Assembly (NCBI RefSeq): GCF_015711475.1
Contig: NZ_CP065027.1
Coordinates: forward strand, 248,001 to 312,000
Source: Actinomyces trachealis
GTDB lineage: Bacteria > Actinomycetota > Actinomycetes > Actinomycetales > Actinomycetaceae
DNA length: 64,000 bases
Direction: 5' to 3'
Of this stretch, positions 9,356 through 17,466 are shown piece by piece; within the stretch, counting starts at the first letter, position 1, and every line of letters begins with the position of its first letter. The notes below the pieces were generated by a model. The model was not told the origin of the DNA. It searched no databases and was given only the letters and a program-made list of their open reading frames with translations. A program made the translations under genes and the position numbers.

Positions 9356-9614
9356 CTACTTTTTTCAGGAACTCGATCTCCATCTGGGCTTCCCGCAATT
9401 AGGCCTTGACCTTCCTCAATCCCGCCAGCTCAGCAGAAGTGAGTTCTTCTCCACTGCTGTCTAGATGAGTCCTGCACCACTTGTTCACCCAGCTCCCCGC
9501 GGTCTGGGGAACCAGCCCGTACGCTTTCGCGACCTCACTAACCGGACGCAACTTCTCGATCACCTCCACCACGATCTGTTCCTTAAACTCACCGCTGTAC
9601 TTTAATCCTGCCAT
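9327..9614 (-). pseudogene. IS3-family OrfA, nonsense mutation
   Basis: OrfA of the same element, the DNA-binding partner. 'YSGEFKEQIVVEVIEKLRPV' and the following SEVAKAYGLVPQTAGSWVNKW form the helix-turn-helix. The frame is interrupted by TAA at 9399-9401, probably once GAA, since reading continues as 'LREAQMEIEFLKKVAAFFA', the leucine-zipper-like end typical of the family. The natural stop is at 9327-9329. The truncated product would have 71 residues instead of 95 and would lose the zipper and the frameshift region needed to make the fused transposase. Confidence 0.88.
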
Positions 9615-9676
9615 AACACCGATTTTACCCCACCTGCTCGAAATGAATCAGAATCTTCATCGGTGCCCACAAAACA

Positions 9677-9940
9677 TGTAGCAGTCCAGCCGACTACGAC
9701 CAAGCCCTTGCCGACTACCGGCAAGCCGAGACCGACCTAACCGACTTGCGGGAACGAGCCGCGAAATACCGCCACTACCAACAAACCCTCAAACGCCTCG
9801 AGGGGCAAGACGCCGTAGAGTTCACGCCGGTGCTATGGCGGACCCTCATTAAACACGCCACCATCCACACTGACGGCACCATGGTCTTCACCCTCAACGA
9901 TGGACACACCATCTCAATGCCAATCCCTGAAACGAACTAG
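9677..9940 (+). pseudogene. Serine recombinase C-terminal remnant
   Basis: The frame is open from the edge of the IS3 element to the stop at 9938-9940. It reads like the end of a large serine recombinase: a coiled-coil-like segment ('TDLTDLRERAAKYRHYQQTL') and then the closing pattern 'TIHTDGTMVFTLNDG'. Catalytic and zinc-ribbon parts are missing. An internal ATG at 9746 could start a 64-residue peptide, but this is most likely a dead tail of a phage or integrative-element recombinase. The other half is not found on the left side of the insertion sequence, so the gene was truncated before or during IS insertion. Confidence 0.6.
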
Positions 9941-10006
9941 CCACCCAGCCAGACAGCACCGGAACCTACTATGACACCTTTGGTGTTCTAGCCTGTTGGT
10001 TTACAT

Positions 10007-10051
10007 CCCACCCACACCGCAATCCATGCGGAGATAACGGGTGGATTTTTT
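10007..10051 (+). terminator. Rho-independent terminator
   Basis: CCACCC pairs with GGGTGG (10008-10013 with 10039-10044), and inside it CCGC pairs with GCGG. The structure is followed by ATTTTTT, one of the few T-tracts in the window. It lies 67 bases after the recombinase remnant. Apart from this hairpin I see nothing recognisable between 9941 and the tRNA. Confidence 0.55.
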
Positions 10052-10160
10052 CGTTGAAAGACAAGGGAGGGAAACTGGCTAACCCGCTCGAGTGAAAAAC
10101 GACCCATTTTGAGCCTAACCCCGGAGAAAGCACCCCGTTGTATCCAAATGCCTCAACAAG

Positions 10161-10234
10161 TGGAGCGGGTGACGGGAATCGAACCCGCGCTGTCAGCTTG
10201 GGAAGCTGAAGTTCTACCATTGAACTACACCCGC
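10161..10234 (-). tRNA. tRNA-Gly (anticodon CCC)
   Basis: On the minus strand the sequence folds as a cloverleaf. The acceptor arm starts GCGGGTG and pairs with CACCCGC. The D arm is around AGTTCAATGGTAGAAC, and the anticodon stem TCAGC/GCTGA holds the loop TTCCCAA, giving anticodon CCC. The T arm contains GGTTCGATTCC. A 3' CCA is encoded. It reads GGG codons. Nearby recombinase and transposase debris suggests this locus has received mobile DNA, but no duplicate of the tRNA end was found in the window. Confidence 0.95.
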
Positions 10235-10262
10235 GTGCTCACACGAGGTGAGGTGCCCGAGC

Positions 10263-10293
10263 AGTATACCCCACCGGCGCTGGGCTCCCGCAA
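10263..10293 (-). promoter_or_regulatory. Probable tRNA-Gly promoter
   Basis: Read on the minus strand, TTGCGG and TATACT are separated by 19 bases, with TATACT about 28 bases upstream of the tRNA 5' end. The -10 matches the consensus closely, but the spacing is slightly long. Confidence 0.45.
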
Positions 10294-10427
10294 TCCGAGT
10301 GTGTGAGCCTTACCCCAGGACGGTTAGGTGGGCAGACACCACGGGGCTCGTCGGCGCTTTGGGATAGCCTGGGTGAAGTGTCTCTAAACCGCTGCTGTCA
10401 TTCGCCCACCAACTCGTTAGGCCCACA

Positions 10428-10907
10428 ATGTCAACATCTGATCCCAACGGCAGTCACTACGGCAACTCGGCGTACTCCAGCCCCTCGGCCGACGCCGCCG
10501 CCCAGCCAGGCGGGTACCCGGGCGACAACGCCGTCTATCCCCGGCTACCCGCAGGCTCTGCCGGTGCCTACCAGCAGCCCGACCCACAGGGCGCCGCCTT
10601 CCAGGGGGGATACTGGGACCCGAATGCGGCTGCCATCGCGCAGGCCGCAGCCATGGGACGCAGCCCCAAGTCCAAGGTGGCCGCTGGCGTGATGGCGCTG
10701 CTTATCGGCTCCCTAGGCATCCACAACTTCTACCTTGGGAACACGGGTCGAGGCGTGGCTCAGCTGCTTATCTCCCTGCTCTCCTGCGGCATACTCGCCG
10801 GGTTCGTTGCCATCTGGGGCATCGTGGAGGGCGTCTTGATCCTCACCGCGGTACCTGGGACCGTACCCTGGGGTGTTGATGCCGAGGGCGTCCCGCTGAC
10901 CAGCTGA
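10428..10907 (+). CDS. TM2 domain-containing protein
   Basis: A small membrane protein of 159 residues. About 75 residues rich in Pro, Gly, Tyr, Ala and Ser precede a TM2 domain: '[20 protein letters not shown]' followed by [21 protein letters not shown], then [11 protein letters not shown]. The GIHNFYLG turn between two membrane helices is the signature of the family. TM2 proteins are widespread and mostly of unknown function. A second, separate TM2 protein occurs at 61945. The ATG at 10428 has no strong ribosome site. It stands alone between the tRNA and the dCTP deaminase gene. Confidence 0.88.
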   Translation: MSTSDPNGSHYGNSAYSSPSADAAAQPGGYPGDNAVYPRLPAGSAGAYQQPDPQGAAFQGGYWDPNAAAIAQAAAMGRSPKSKVAAGVMALLIGSLGIHNFYLGNTGRGVAQLLISLLSCGILAGFVAIWGIVEGVLILTAVPGTVPWGVDAEGVPLTS

Positions 10908-11022
10908 CCGGGTGGACTGGCCCCCAGCGTCGCACTCTCTACTTACTTTCTACTCACTCTCTGCCCAGCCTGAACCGCGGGCGCAAGACGCGCCGTCGCC
11001 TGGATCGTGCCACAATCGCCCT

Positions 11023-11691
11023 GTGCTGCTATCTGACCGTGACATTCGCGCCGAGCTTGAAGCCGGTCGCGTGGTTCTGGACCCACTGGACCTCAGTATG
11101 GTCCAGCCCGCCTCGATCGATGTGCGCCTGGACCGCTGCTTCCGCCTGTTTGACAACCACCGCTACCCGGTCATTGACCCGGCCGCCGCACAGGAGGGCC
11201 TGACCCACCTGGTCGACGTCGGCCCGGACGAGCCCTTCGTCCTGCACCCTGGTGAGTTCGTCTTGGGCGCCACCTACGAGCGCATTACGCTTCCCGACGA
11301 CGTCGCCGCCCGCCTGGAAGGCAAATCGAGTCTGGGGCGCCTGGGACTGCTCACCCACTCCACCGCTGGCTTCATTGACCCGGGCTTCACCGGGCACGTC
11401 ACCTTAGAGCTGTCCAACACCGCGACCATGCCGATCAAGCTGTGGCCCGGCATGAAGGTGGGCCAGCTATGTTTCTTCCGCCTTTCTAGCCCAGCTGAGC
11501 GGCCCTACGGCCAGGGCGCCTCAGGATCGCGCTACCAGGGGCAGCGCGGCCCCACAGAATCCCGCTCGCACCTGTCCTTCCACCGTGTGCGCATTGAGGC
11601 TGTGCCCGCTTCACAGGCTGCTGGGCAGGATGCCGTCGCCGCCCCACCCAGCCCTGCCACCCGGGCCAGTTGCCGGGAGGCTCGCTTATGA
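11023..11691 (+). CDS. dcd: dCTP deaminase
   Basis: Converts dCTP to dUTP (in many actinobacteria directly to dUMP) for thymidylate supply. From the GTG at 11023 the product starts [17 protein letters not shown], the usual N-terminus. It continues with '[20 protein letters not shown]' and [17 protein letters not shown], which carry the catalytic Glu and the nucleotide-binding residues, and the C-terminal '[14 protein letters not shown]' loop that closes over the substrate. About 25 extra residues rich in Ala/Pro follow, giving 222 residues against a usual ~190. An upstream in-frame start at 10912 would add unrelated residues. The last bases overlap the next gene's ATG. Confidence 0.94.
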   Translation: MLLSDRDIRAELEAGRVVLDPLDLSMVQPASIDVRLDRCFRLFDNHRYPVIDPAAAQEGLTHLVDVGPDEPFVLHPGEFVLGATYERITLPDDVAARLEGKSSLGRLGLLTHSTAGFIDPGFTGHVTLELSNTATMPIKLWPGMKVGQLCFFRLSSPAERPYGQGASGSRYQGQRGPTESRSHLSFHRVRIEAVPASQAAGQDAVAAPPSPATRASCREARL

Positions 11692-12770
11692 GCGCCGACT
11701 CCTACCACACAGACCCGGCCTTGGCGCTGCCGATGGACCTGGGGGCGCCGTCGATGAGTGACGGCTTCCCGGCCGGGATGATGGCTGATCACCACCTCCT
11801 GCTGTTGGCCGACGACGTCACTGCCGATGAGGTTGAGGCCCTGACCCTGTCCATGGATCTGCACTCTGGTTGGGTTAGCGCTGGGCGGCTGCAGCTGGCC
11901 CCGGGGGCCTGCCTGTTGGGCCCTTGGCAGATCCCTGACGGTACGCACCAAGCCATTGGCCTGCCCGTCTGGGTCAGCCAGGTGATGGTGTTGGACTGCC
12001 CGCCTGAACGTTCTGGCCCGCTACCCCAGTGCATGCTGGGCCATGACCCGCTCATGGACTGCTTCCCGCAGGCGCAGCCCACCGGCCTGGAGCTGTTGGC
12101 CCTGCGTCGCCTGCGGGATATTGCTCGGCGTCTAGCTGGCGGTATCCGCGTGGCTCCTGGCGGTCAAGTGGTCACGCCTGACCCGGAGCGCTCCACCATG
12201 CTGGCGGTCTACTCCCCAGTTTGGTTGACGCCGGAGGCTGCTGAGGTGCTGTTGTCTCGCTTCTCCCTGGGGGTTGCTATGGGCGTGCATGTGGCAGCGG
12301 AGTCACGGGAGCAGATCGCGGCACAGACGGCGCAAGTGGACTTCAGTTCTCTGGCTGGTGTTGTGAGCCGCATTGAGATGGAGGCTGCTCAGGCGAAGGT
12401 ACGGGAGGATGCACTGCGTTCGGCGAATGAGGCTGCCGAGGCGGAACTGGATGGCTTCAGCATTGTCGTGCCGGTGGATCGCAGTCGTTCTGGCTGGGGT
12501 ACGGTTGATTTGCGGGTGCGTGGGGTGACGCAGCTGCCCTTGGCGGTGCTGGGTGAGTCGTGGGCTGGTGGCGAGGGCGCTATCTGCTACACGCTCACTT
12601 GGCAGCCGGTTGAGCCGGGTGAGGCTTTCGCGGAGGCACTGCCGGTTGGGCGGGCGGAGGAACGTCAGGCGGCCCGGGTGCTGATTGAGCGTCTGGCTTC
12701 GGCCGTGTATGGCGCGGTCGGTGGGGTGACCGTGGACGACTGCGGCTTCCTGGTCTCCCTGGAGGACTGA
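11688..12770 (+). CDS. Unknown protein coupled to dcd
   Basis: A 360-residue protein I do not recognise. The start ATG overlaps the dcd stop (ATGA), so the two are translated together. There is no signal peptide or membrane helix, and it looks cytoplasmic. Visible features are an acidic, Met-rich N-terminus and a stretch from about residue 215 that reads as a helix with heptad-like spacing ('[20 protein letters not shown]'), followed by a beta-rich C-terminal domain. No catalytic motif, zinc site or nucleotide-binding loop is evident. Coupling to a nucleotide-pool enzyme is the only clue to function. Base composition shifts toward GT-rich third positions in the second half. Confidence 0.8.
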   Translation: MSADSYHTDPALALPMDLGAPSMSDGFPAGMMADHHLLLLADDVTADEVEALTLSMDLHSGWVSAGRLQLAPGACLLGPWQIPDGTHQAIGLPVWVSQVMVLDCPPERSGPLPQCMLGHDPLMDCFPQAQPTGLELLALRRLRDIARRLAGGIRVAPGGQVVTPDPERSTMLAVYSPVWLTPEAAEVLLSRFSLGVAMGVHVAAESREQIAAQTAQVDFSSLAGVVSRIEMEAAQAKVREDALRSANEAAEAELDGFSIVVPVDRSRSGWGTVDLRVRGVTQLPLAVLGESWAGGEGAICYTLTWQPVEPGEAFAEALPVGRAEERQAARVLIERLASAVYGAVGGVTVDDCGFLVSLED

Positions 12771-12962
12771 GCCGACGGTGTGGCCCGGCGGCCCTGCGGC
12801 TGCGGTGGAAAGTGTCTGTGCGCCGGGCGGTTGCTACCCGGCTGGCGGTCTAGGTAGGCCTAAGTAGGGCTGGACGGGCCTGTAGGGCTGTGGCGTGGTC
12901 GTCAAGATCTTGCGGGAATCTGGTATCGATTCAGACACGGCTCTCAGATACAGTGCGGGTGT

Positions 12963-12985
12963 TGTCAGACGTCACACGTCTGACA
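12963..12985. promoter_or_regulatory. Palindromic operator candidate upstream of sialidase
   Basis: TGTCAGACGT and ACGTCTGACA form a perfect 10-base inverted repeat with 3 bases between, 49 bases before the sialidase start. The region has no gene and this is its only strong symmetry. It shares the half-site CGTCTGA with the palindrome upstream of the beta-galactosidase gene. A regulator is not encoded beside it. Confidence 0.5.
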
Positions 12986-13034
12986 GGCTGCCGACGAGGA
13001 AGCCGGTAGTTCCCCAATCCCATTGGAGCTTCGT

Positions 13035-16000
13035 ATGAGAACACAGAAGTCTCTGTGGCGCAGGACCATGGTAGGCACCTTCAGCGCCTTGGCGTTGGCG
13101 GGTGCGGTGTTCACGGTTCCCGCCACAACTGCCTCGGCCGTCCCCACCACGGACGGGCTGATGGACATCACGATCACGCAGGTGGACCCGCGGGCCGATG
13201 GTGTTTACGCCGTCGGTGAGACCCTCACCTATGACATCACCATTACCAATACCACCAACGAGGCGCACTCCTACGAGCTGGCCAGCACCAACCTTAGTGG
13301 TGGGGTCGCTAAGTGCAAGTGGCGTGAGATTGCGCCAGGGGGCACCAAGACTGACTGCGCTCGTCTGGCCACGCACAAGGTTACTGCCGAGGACATTGCG
13401 GCAGGCGGTTTTACCCCGGCGATCGCCTACTACGTGAAGGCCCCGCAGTATGTGGGGGCTGCTCTGAACCCCCAGCCGGAGACCATCAACGGTGAGAAGA
13501 CCGTGGTCAAGAGGGCAGCCGTCAGCGTTGAGTCGATTACGGTCTCCCCGGTAAAGGATTCCTATGACGTCGGCGATACCATCACCCTGACTCCCCGGAT
13601 TCGTTCGTTGTGGGACGCTAACACGACTATCTCTGTGCCTGAGTCGAACTTCGGTGTGACCACGGAGTGCAACTGGCGGAACCTGGGCACTGGCACGGGT
13701 GCTGTCTACAACTGCAAACCCGTCACCTACACGATCAAGCAGGCCGACGCCGAGTCTGGCTCCTGGACGCCGTCCCTCACCGTGAGGTCGGTGCTTGCCT
13801 CAGACAACTCCGAGCTGCACACCCTGACCTACAGGGGCGCGGCTCTGAAGGTGGTGGGCTCCTGGCCGCAGGCCCAGCCCGGCACCGCCCCCAGCGTGGA
13901 TGACACCCGGCCTGCCTCCCTGAGCGAGGCACAGGCCCTGGTGCGCAGCAGCGCCACAGACAACTACCGCATCCCTGCGATCGCCGTGGCCACCAACGGG
14001 GACCTGCTGGCCGCCTACGACGAGCGTCCCAAGGACAACGGCAACCATGGTGGTGACTCGCCGAACCCCAACCACATCATGCAGCGCCGCTCCAAGGACA
14101 ACGGCCGCACCTGGGAGGACCCGACCTACATCCACCAGGGCATTGAGACAGGCGCCAAGGAGGGCTACTCCGACCCCTCCTACGTGGTGGACTACACCAC
14201 TGGCAAGATCTTCAACTTCCACGTGAAGTCCTACGACGCCGGCTGGCCCCAGCCCAAGGCTGGCACCGACGCCAACGACCGTAGGGTCATGCACGCTGAG
14301 GTCTCCGTCTCCACCGACAACGGCTACACCTGGACCCACCGGGACATCACCGCTGAGGTGGACCAGGGCATCAACGCCCTCGCTCGTTTCGCGGCCTCCG
14401 GCCAGGGCATCCAGATCAAGAACGGCACGCACGCCGGGCGCCTGGTGCAGCAGTACACCGTCCGCCGGGCTGACGGCACTTTCCAGGCCGTCTCCCTGTT
14501 CTCCGACGACCACGGTGACACCTGGCAGGTCGGCACCCCGGTGGGCGTCGGCATGGACGAGAACAAGGTGGTCGAGCTGTCTGATGGCTCGCTGCTGATG
14601 AACTCCCGTGACTCCAAGAACAGCGGCTTCCGCAAGGTGGCGCACTCCACTGACGGCGGTCGCACCTGGGGGGAGGTGCGCGTGGATCGCAACCTGCCTG
14701 ACTCCACCAACAACGGCCAGATCATCCGCGCCTACCCCAACGCCGCCTCCTCCGACCCCAAGGCCCAGGTGCTGCTGTTCAGCAACGCTCCTGGCTCTGG
14801 CCGCACCCGGGGGACCATCTCCCTGTCCTGCAACAACGGAGACAGCTGGGTGCAGCGCAAGGTGTTCAACCAGGCCTTCACCGGCTACTCCACCATCGCG
14901 GTCCAGGCTGACGGCAGTATCGGTCTGCTGTCTGAGGACCAGGGCTACGGCGGTATCTTCTACCGCAACCTGTCCATGGCCTGGGTGGGGCAGGATTGCA
15001 CCCAGCCGAACGCTTCTGCTGCTGCCGCCGACAACACGGTCTACCCGGGTACCGGCACCACGGTGACCGTGACCGTGAAGAACCCGACCGGTACCGAGCT
15101 GACCGGTCTGAACGTGGCGGCACCCACCTCCGAAACGGTCACGGTGACCGCTACCGGTGATGTGCCGACGACGGTGCCCGCCCAGGGCCAGGCCGTCCTG
15201 ACCTTCTCCGTGCAGGCCAAGGGCGTGGGACCGGCCGAGCTGGTCTTCCCAGTCACCTACAACGGCGGCACCCTTCAGGCGTCTGTGAACCTGACCGCCA
15301 CGCGCGGCCCGGACGTCAGCCCGGAGGCGGTGGCCGCAGACTCCCAGGAGCTGACCGGTGAGACCCCTCCCAACGGCCCGGCCTCTGCGGCGGTTGACGG
15401 CGACCCCAACACCTTCTGGCATACCCAGTGGAAGAACCAGGCTCCTGGTTTTGACCCGAGCACGGGCCACTGGATCGACCTAAAGGTCAAGGAATCTGAC
15501 GTCCCGGCGGACCAGACCCCGCACGTCGTCGGCCTGAACTACACGGCGCGTCAGAACGCCAACATGGGCCGGGCTAAGGACTACAAGATCTTCACCTCTG
15601 CTGACGGTCAGATCTGGTCCGAGCAGCCGGTGGCCACCGGCACTCTGGCGGACACCGACACCCTGCAGCGCATTCCGCTGGACGTCAATGCCCGTTACGT
15701 GCGCTTCATGGCCATGAACAACTACTCCACCGGGAACGACGCCAAGTTCCTGGTGGCTGGTGAGATCAGCTTGACTCTGGACCGGAGCGCCCCGCAGCCG
15801 ACCCCGACCCCGGCTCCGACGTCGACGCCGGAGCCTGTGCCGACGGGTACTGGTGTGCCGGTGCCGGTGCCTGTGGTGATGCCTGCTTATGTGGCTAAGG
15901 TGCAGGCCAGCTCATCTGGGTTGGTACTCAAGGGTGATTGGGATGGTGATGGCAAGGACACTTATGCGGTGCGTGTGGGTACTCGGGTGGTGTTCTACAA

Positions 16001-16238
16001 CGAGAACCGTATTGATGCTCCGGTGTATGCCTCGATCTCGATTGGGCGTGGTGGTGACCAGGTGTTGGTTGGTGATTGGGATGGTGATGGCAAGGACACG
16101 TTGGCGTTGCGTCGTGGTAAGGCGGTGTTCTACCAGACCAGTTTGACTGGTACGGCTACCACCAAGGAGGTGTTGGGGTCTGGTGCGGTCAAGGTTGTCA
16201 CTGAGGGTGGCAGGGACAAGGTCGTGCTGACTAAGTGA
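13035..16238 (+). CDS. nanH: Secreted multidomain sialidase (GH33-like)
   Basis: A 1067-residue exo-sialidase releasing sialic acid from host glycans. A signal peptide is cleaved after about residue 35 (TASA). Two Ig-like domains follow. The catalytic beta-propeller begins at about residue 300 with the RIP motif (Tyr-Arg312-Ile-Pro). It holds five Asp-boxes: 'SKDNGRTW', 'STDNGYTW', 'SDDHGDTW', 'STDGGRTW' and a degenerate 'CNNGDSW', at about residues 353, 426, 490, 538 and 599. Next come an NPCBM/NEW3-like domain (655-745), a CBM32-type domain (765-915), a Pro/Thr linker and a C-terminal module with two DWDGDGKDT loops (949-1067). No LPXTG signal is present. ATG 13035 is preferred over 13023 because GGAG lies 7 bases upstream. 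Confidence 0.95.
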   Translation: MRTQKSLWRRTMVGTFSALALAGAVFTVPATTASAVPTTDGLMDITITQVDPRADGVYAVGETLTYDITITNTTNEAHSYELASTNLSGGVAKCKWREIAPGGTKTDCARLATHKVTAEDIAAGGFTPAIAYYVKAPQYVGAALNPQPETINGEKTVVKRAAVSVESITVSPVKDSYDVGDTITLTPRIRSLWDANTTISVPESNFGVTTECNWRNLGTGTGAVYNCKPVTYTIKQADAESGSWTPSLTVRSVLASDNSELHTLTYRGAALKVVGSWPQAQPGTAPSVDDTRPASLSEAQALVRSSATDNYRIPAIAVATNGDLLAAYDERPKDNGNHGGDSPNPNHIMQRRSKDNGRTWEDPTYIHQGIETGAKEGYSDPSYVVDYTTGKIFNFHVKSYDAGWPQPKAGTDANDRRVMHAEVSVSTDNGYTWTHRDITAEVDQGINALARFAASGQGIQIKNGTHAGRLVQQYTVRRADGTFQAVSLFSDDHGDTWQVGTPVGVGMDENKVVELSDGSLLMNSRDSKNSGFRKVAHSTDGGRTWGEVRVDRNLPDSTNNGQIIRAYPNAASSDPKAQVLLFSNAPGSGRTRGTISLSCNNGDSWVQRKVFNQAFTGYSTIAVQADGSIGLLSEDQGYGGIFYRNLSMAWVGQDCTQPNASAAAADNTVYPGTGTTVTVTVKNPTGTELTGLNVAAPTSETVTVTATGDVPTTVPAQGQAVLTFSVQAKGVGPAELVFPVTYNGGTLQASVNLTATRGPDVSPEAVAADSQELTGETPPNGPASAAVDGDPNTFWHTQWKNQAPGFDPSTGHWIDLKVKESDVPADQTPHVVGLNYTARQNANMGRAKDYKIFTSADGQIWSEQPVATGTLADTDTLQRIPLDVNARYVRFMAMNNYSTGNDAKFLVAGEISLTLDRSAPQPTPTPAPTSTPEPVPTGTGVPVPVPVVMPAYVAKVQASSSGLVLKGDWDGDGKDTYAVRVGTRVVFYNENRIDAPVYASISIGRGGDQVLVGDWDGDGKDTLALRRGKAVFYQTSLTGTATTKEVLGSGAVKVVTEGGRDKVVLTK

Positions 16239-16410
16239 TCATCTGATCGTGGTTCTAGGCCGCGGGTAGTGGCTGGGCTGACGGCCCGGGCTGACGGCCC
16301 GGGCTGACAGCTCTTAACCACAAACAACCACCTGGGCCCGGTGAGTCTCCCCCCAACCAAGGGCAAACCCACCGGGCCCAACCGCTATGGTCAACACATG
16401 ACCACCACCG
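15798..16410 (+). repeat. 613-base near-identical repeat, copy 1
   Basis: This copy covers the sialidase linker, its C-terminal module, the stop, the downstream intergenic region and the first four codons of a nitroreductase-like gene. It matches copy 2 (25342-25954) at a constant offset of 9544 bases with no insertion or deletion and only about half a dozen substitutions. Similarity drops sharply at 16410. Copy 1 holds the orphan gene start, so copy 2 is the likely source. Confidence 0.95.
16333..16380 (+). terminator. Sialidase terminator hairpin
   Basis: TGGGCCCGGTG pairs with CACCGGGCCCA over 11 bases around a ~26-base loop, about 95 bases after the sialidase stop. There is no T-tract. 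The same hairpin lies after the hexosaminidase gene inside copy 2 of the repeat. Confidence 0.5.
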
Positions 16411-16421
16411 CGAGCAGGTGA
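16398..16421 (+). pseudogene. Orphan 5' scrap of nitroreductase gene
   Basis: ATG ACC ACC ACC is identical to the start of the nitroreductase gene at 25942. The frame then runs off the repeat into unrelated sequence and stops at TGA after seven codons (MTTTASR). The promoter-like TATGGT in front is copied too, so a short transcript may still be made. Confidence 0.75.
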
Positions 16422-16510
16422 CCGTGAGTGCGCCCCCCCTGTTAGGGCAAGGTGCAGCTCCCCGGGCAAGCGCTGGGCGCTTGGTTGTCTGAACGAGGGG
16501 GAGTCAAGTC

Positions 16511-17269
16511 TCACTGGGCCCGGTGCCGCACATGCGGCGGGCGACGGCGCAGCAGTCCCGCCTGCGCCAGAGCGGCCGCCTCATCCCAGGACCAGCCCAC
16601 CAAACCGGCAGCAGCCTCCAACCCGGCCGCCCAAGGCTCCTGATCGCCCCGCTCAGCGGCCACCATCAGGTAGTGGCGCAGCAGCCCGGCGCTGGCGCGG
16701 GCGTCGTTGAGAGCAGTGTGGTGCTGTGCCAGCCGCACCCCCGCCACCTCACAACAGCACACCAAGGAGCACGATGGCGTCATCATGAAGCTCCGCGCTG
16801 AGCGCATCGTGCACACCTGCGGCAGCTCAGTACCCTCCTCAAGCCATCCGCCCGCCACCAGCGTAGGCACCAGGAACCCCAGGTCAAAGCGCGTGTTGTG
16901 TGCCACGAGCACTCGCCCAGCCAGGCTGCGCGCCAACAGGTCAGAGACTGACGCGAGCGTCGGCGCCCCGCGCAGGTACTCCAGCTCGATTCCGTGGATG
17001 TGCTTAGGGTCCACATCCTCCAGATCAGGTACACCTATCAGTGAGGTCCAGGCGTACTCCTCACGCCCGCAGGGGTCCAGCAGCACCAGCCCCACCTCGA
17101 TCACGTGGTCACGCTGGGGGGACAGGCCCGTGGTCTCTACGTCAACGACGGCGTAGCCGTGCCGCCCTGTGCCTGCGGCCTGTGGAAGGCGGCCTGGATC
17201 TGGACCCGAAGCTGTGAACATCGTCTGGATCGTAGGCCATAGGTCCGTTAAGTAAAGAAGAGTCCGCAA
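16511..17269 (-). CDS. DnaQ-like 3'-5' exonuclease
   Basis: A DEDDh-family exonuclease. Visible are motif I 'VVDVETTGLS' (Asp43, Glu45), 'AHNTRFDLGFLVPTL' (motif II Asp) and 'HHTALNDARASAGLL' (motif III His and Asp). All five catalytic positions are present. It resembles the epsilon proofreading subunit of DNA polymerase III, but the central region is Cys-rich ('SCSLVCCCEVAGVRLAQ') and there is no extra domain. A stand-alone repair or RNA-trimming nuclease is equally possible. It diverges from the beta-galactosidase gene across a 197-base gap. The start could also be the internal ATG at 17221; the longer form is kept without a strong ribosome-site argument. Confidence 0.85.
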   Translation of the reverse strand: MRTLLYLTDLWPTIQTMFTASGPDPGRLPQAAGTGRHGYAVVDVETTGLSPQRDHVIEVGLVLLDPCGREEYAWTSLIGVPDLEDVDPKHIHGIELEYLRGAPTLASVSDLLARSLAGRVLVAHNTRFDLGFLVPTLVAGGWLEEGTELPQVCTMRSARSFMMTPSCSLVCCCEVAGVRLAQHHTALNDARASAGLLRHYLMVAAERGDQEPWAAGLEAAAGLVGWSWDEAAALAQAGLLRRRPPHVRHRAQ

Positions 17270-17332
17270 GATCTGGTTATGGCTCTATAACATGAGCGCA
17301 ACTGGTGGTAGATTCGCCAAGCGTGCAGAACA

Positions 17333-17358
17333 GATCAGATGCGACGGTGCGTCTGATC
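17333..17358. promoter_or_regulatory. Palindromic operator candidate upstream of GH35
   Basis: GATCAGATGCG and GTGCGTCTGATC form an imperfect 26-base inverted repeat in the gap between the exonuclease and beta-galactosidase genes, about 108 bases before the latter's start. The outer arms GATCAGA/TCTGATC are exact. The half-site CGTCTGA also occurs in the sialidase palindrome. Confidence 0.45.
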
Positions 17359-17466
17359 GACTGCTTTCCCCGATATCTCGCTGGTTCGCGCCTTTGAAGG
17401 CCTCTTGCGCCCAAAAGCGCTTGCCAGCGTCCGATAACTCCCCATCCATGACCCGGAGGTGTGACA

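Larger units (their letters stand above)
8420..9675 (-). mobile_element. Degenerate IS3-family insertion sequence
   Basis: A complete but dead IS3-family element. The ends are imperfect inverted repeats of about 30 bases. The left end begins GTTTTGTGGACAGTGATGAA, and the right end, read inverted, begins GTTTTGTGGGCACCGATGAA. The length, 1256 bases, is normal for the family. Inside are the usual orfA and orfB in overlapping frames on the minus strand. Each carries a premature stop, so no active transposase can be made. No target-site duplication is visible, and the flanks belong to different old elements. The surroundings have therefore been rearranged since insertion, or one flank has been deleted. 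Confidence 0.9.

Noticed and set aside
9941-10234. An attachment-site duplication of the tRNA-Gly 3' end
   Set aside because: I looked for a second copy of the terminal 15-20 bases of the tRNA in the surrounding debris and found none.
13800-15470. A 556-codon open frame on the minus strand inside the sialidase gene
   Set aside because: It is the shadow of a GC-rich gene: Gly/Val/His-rich low-complexity product, no family motif, no ribosome site, fully inside a clear sialidase domain.
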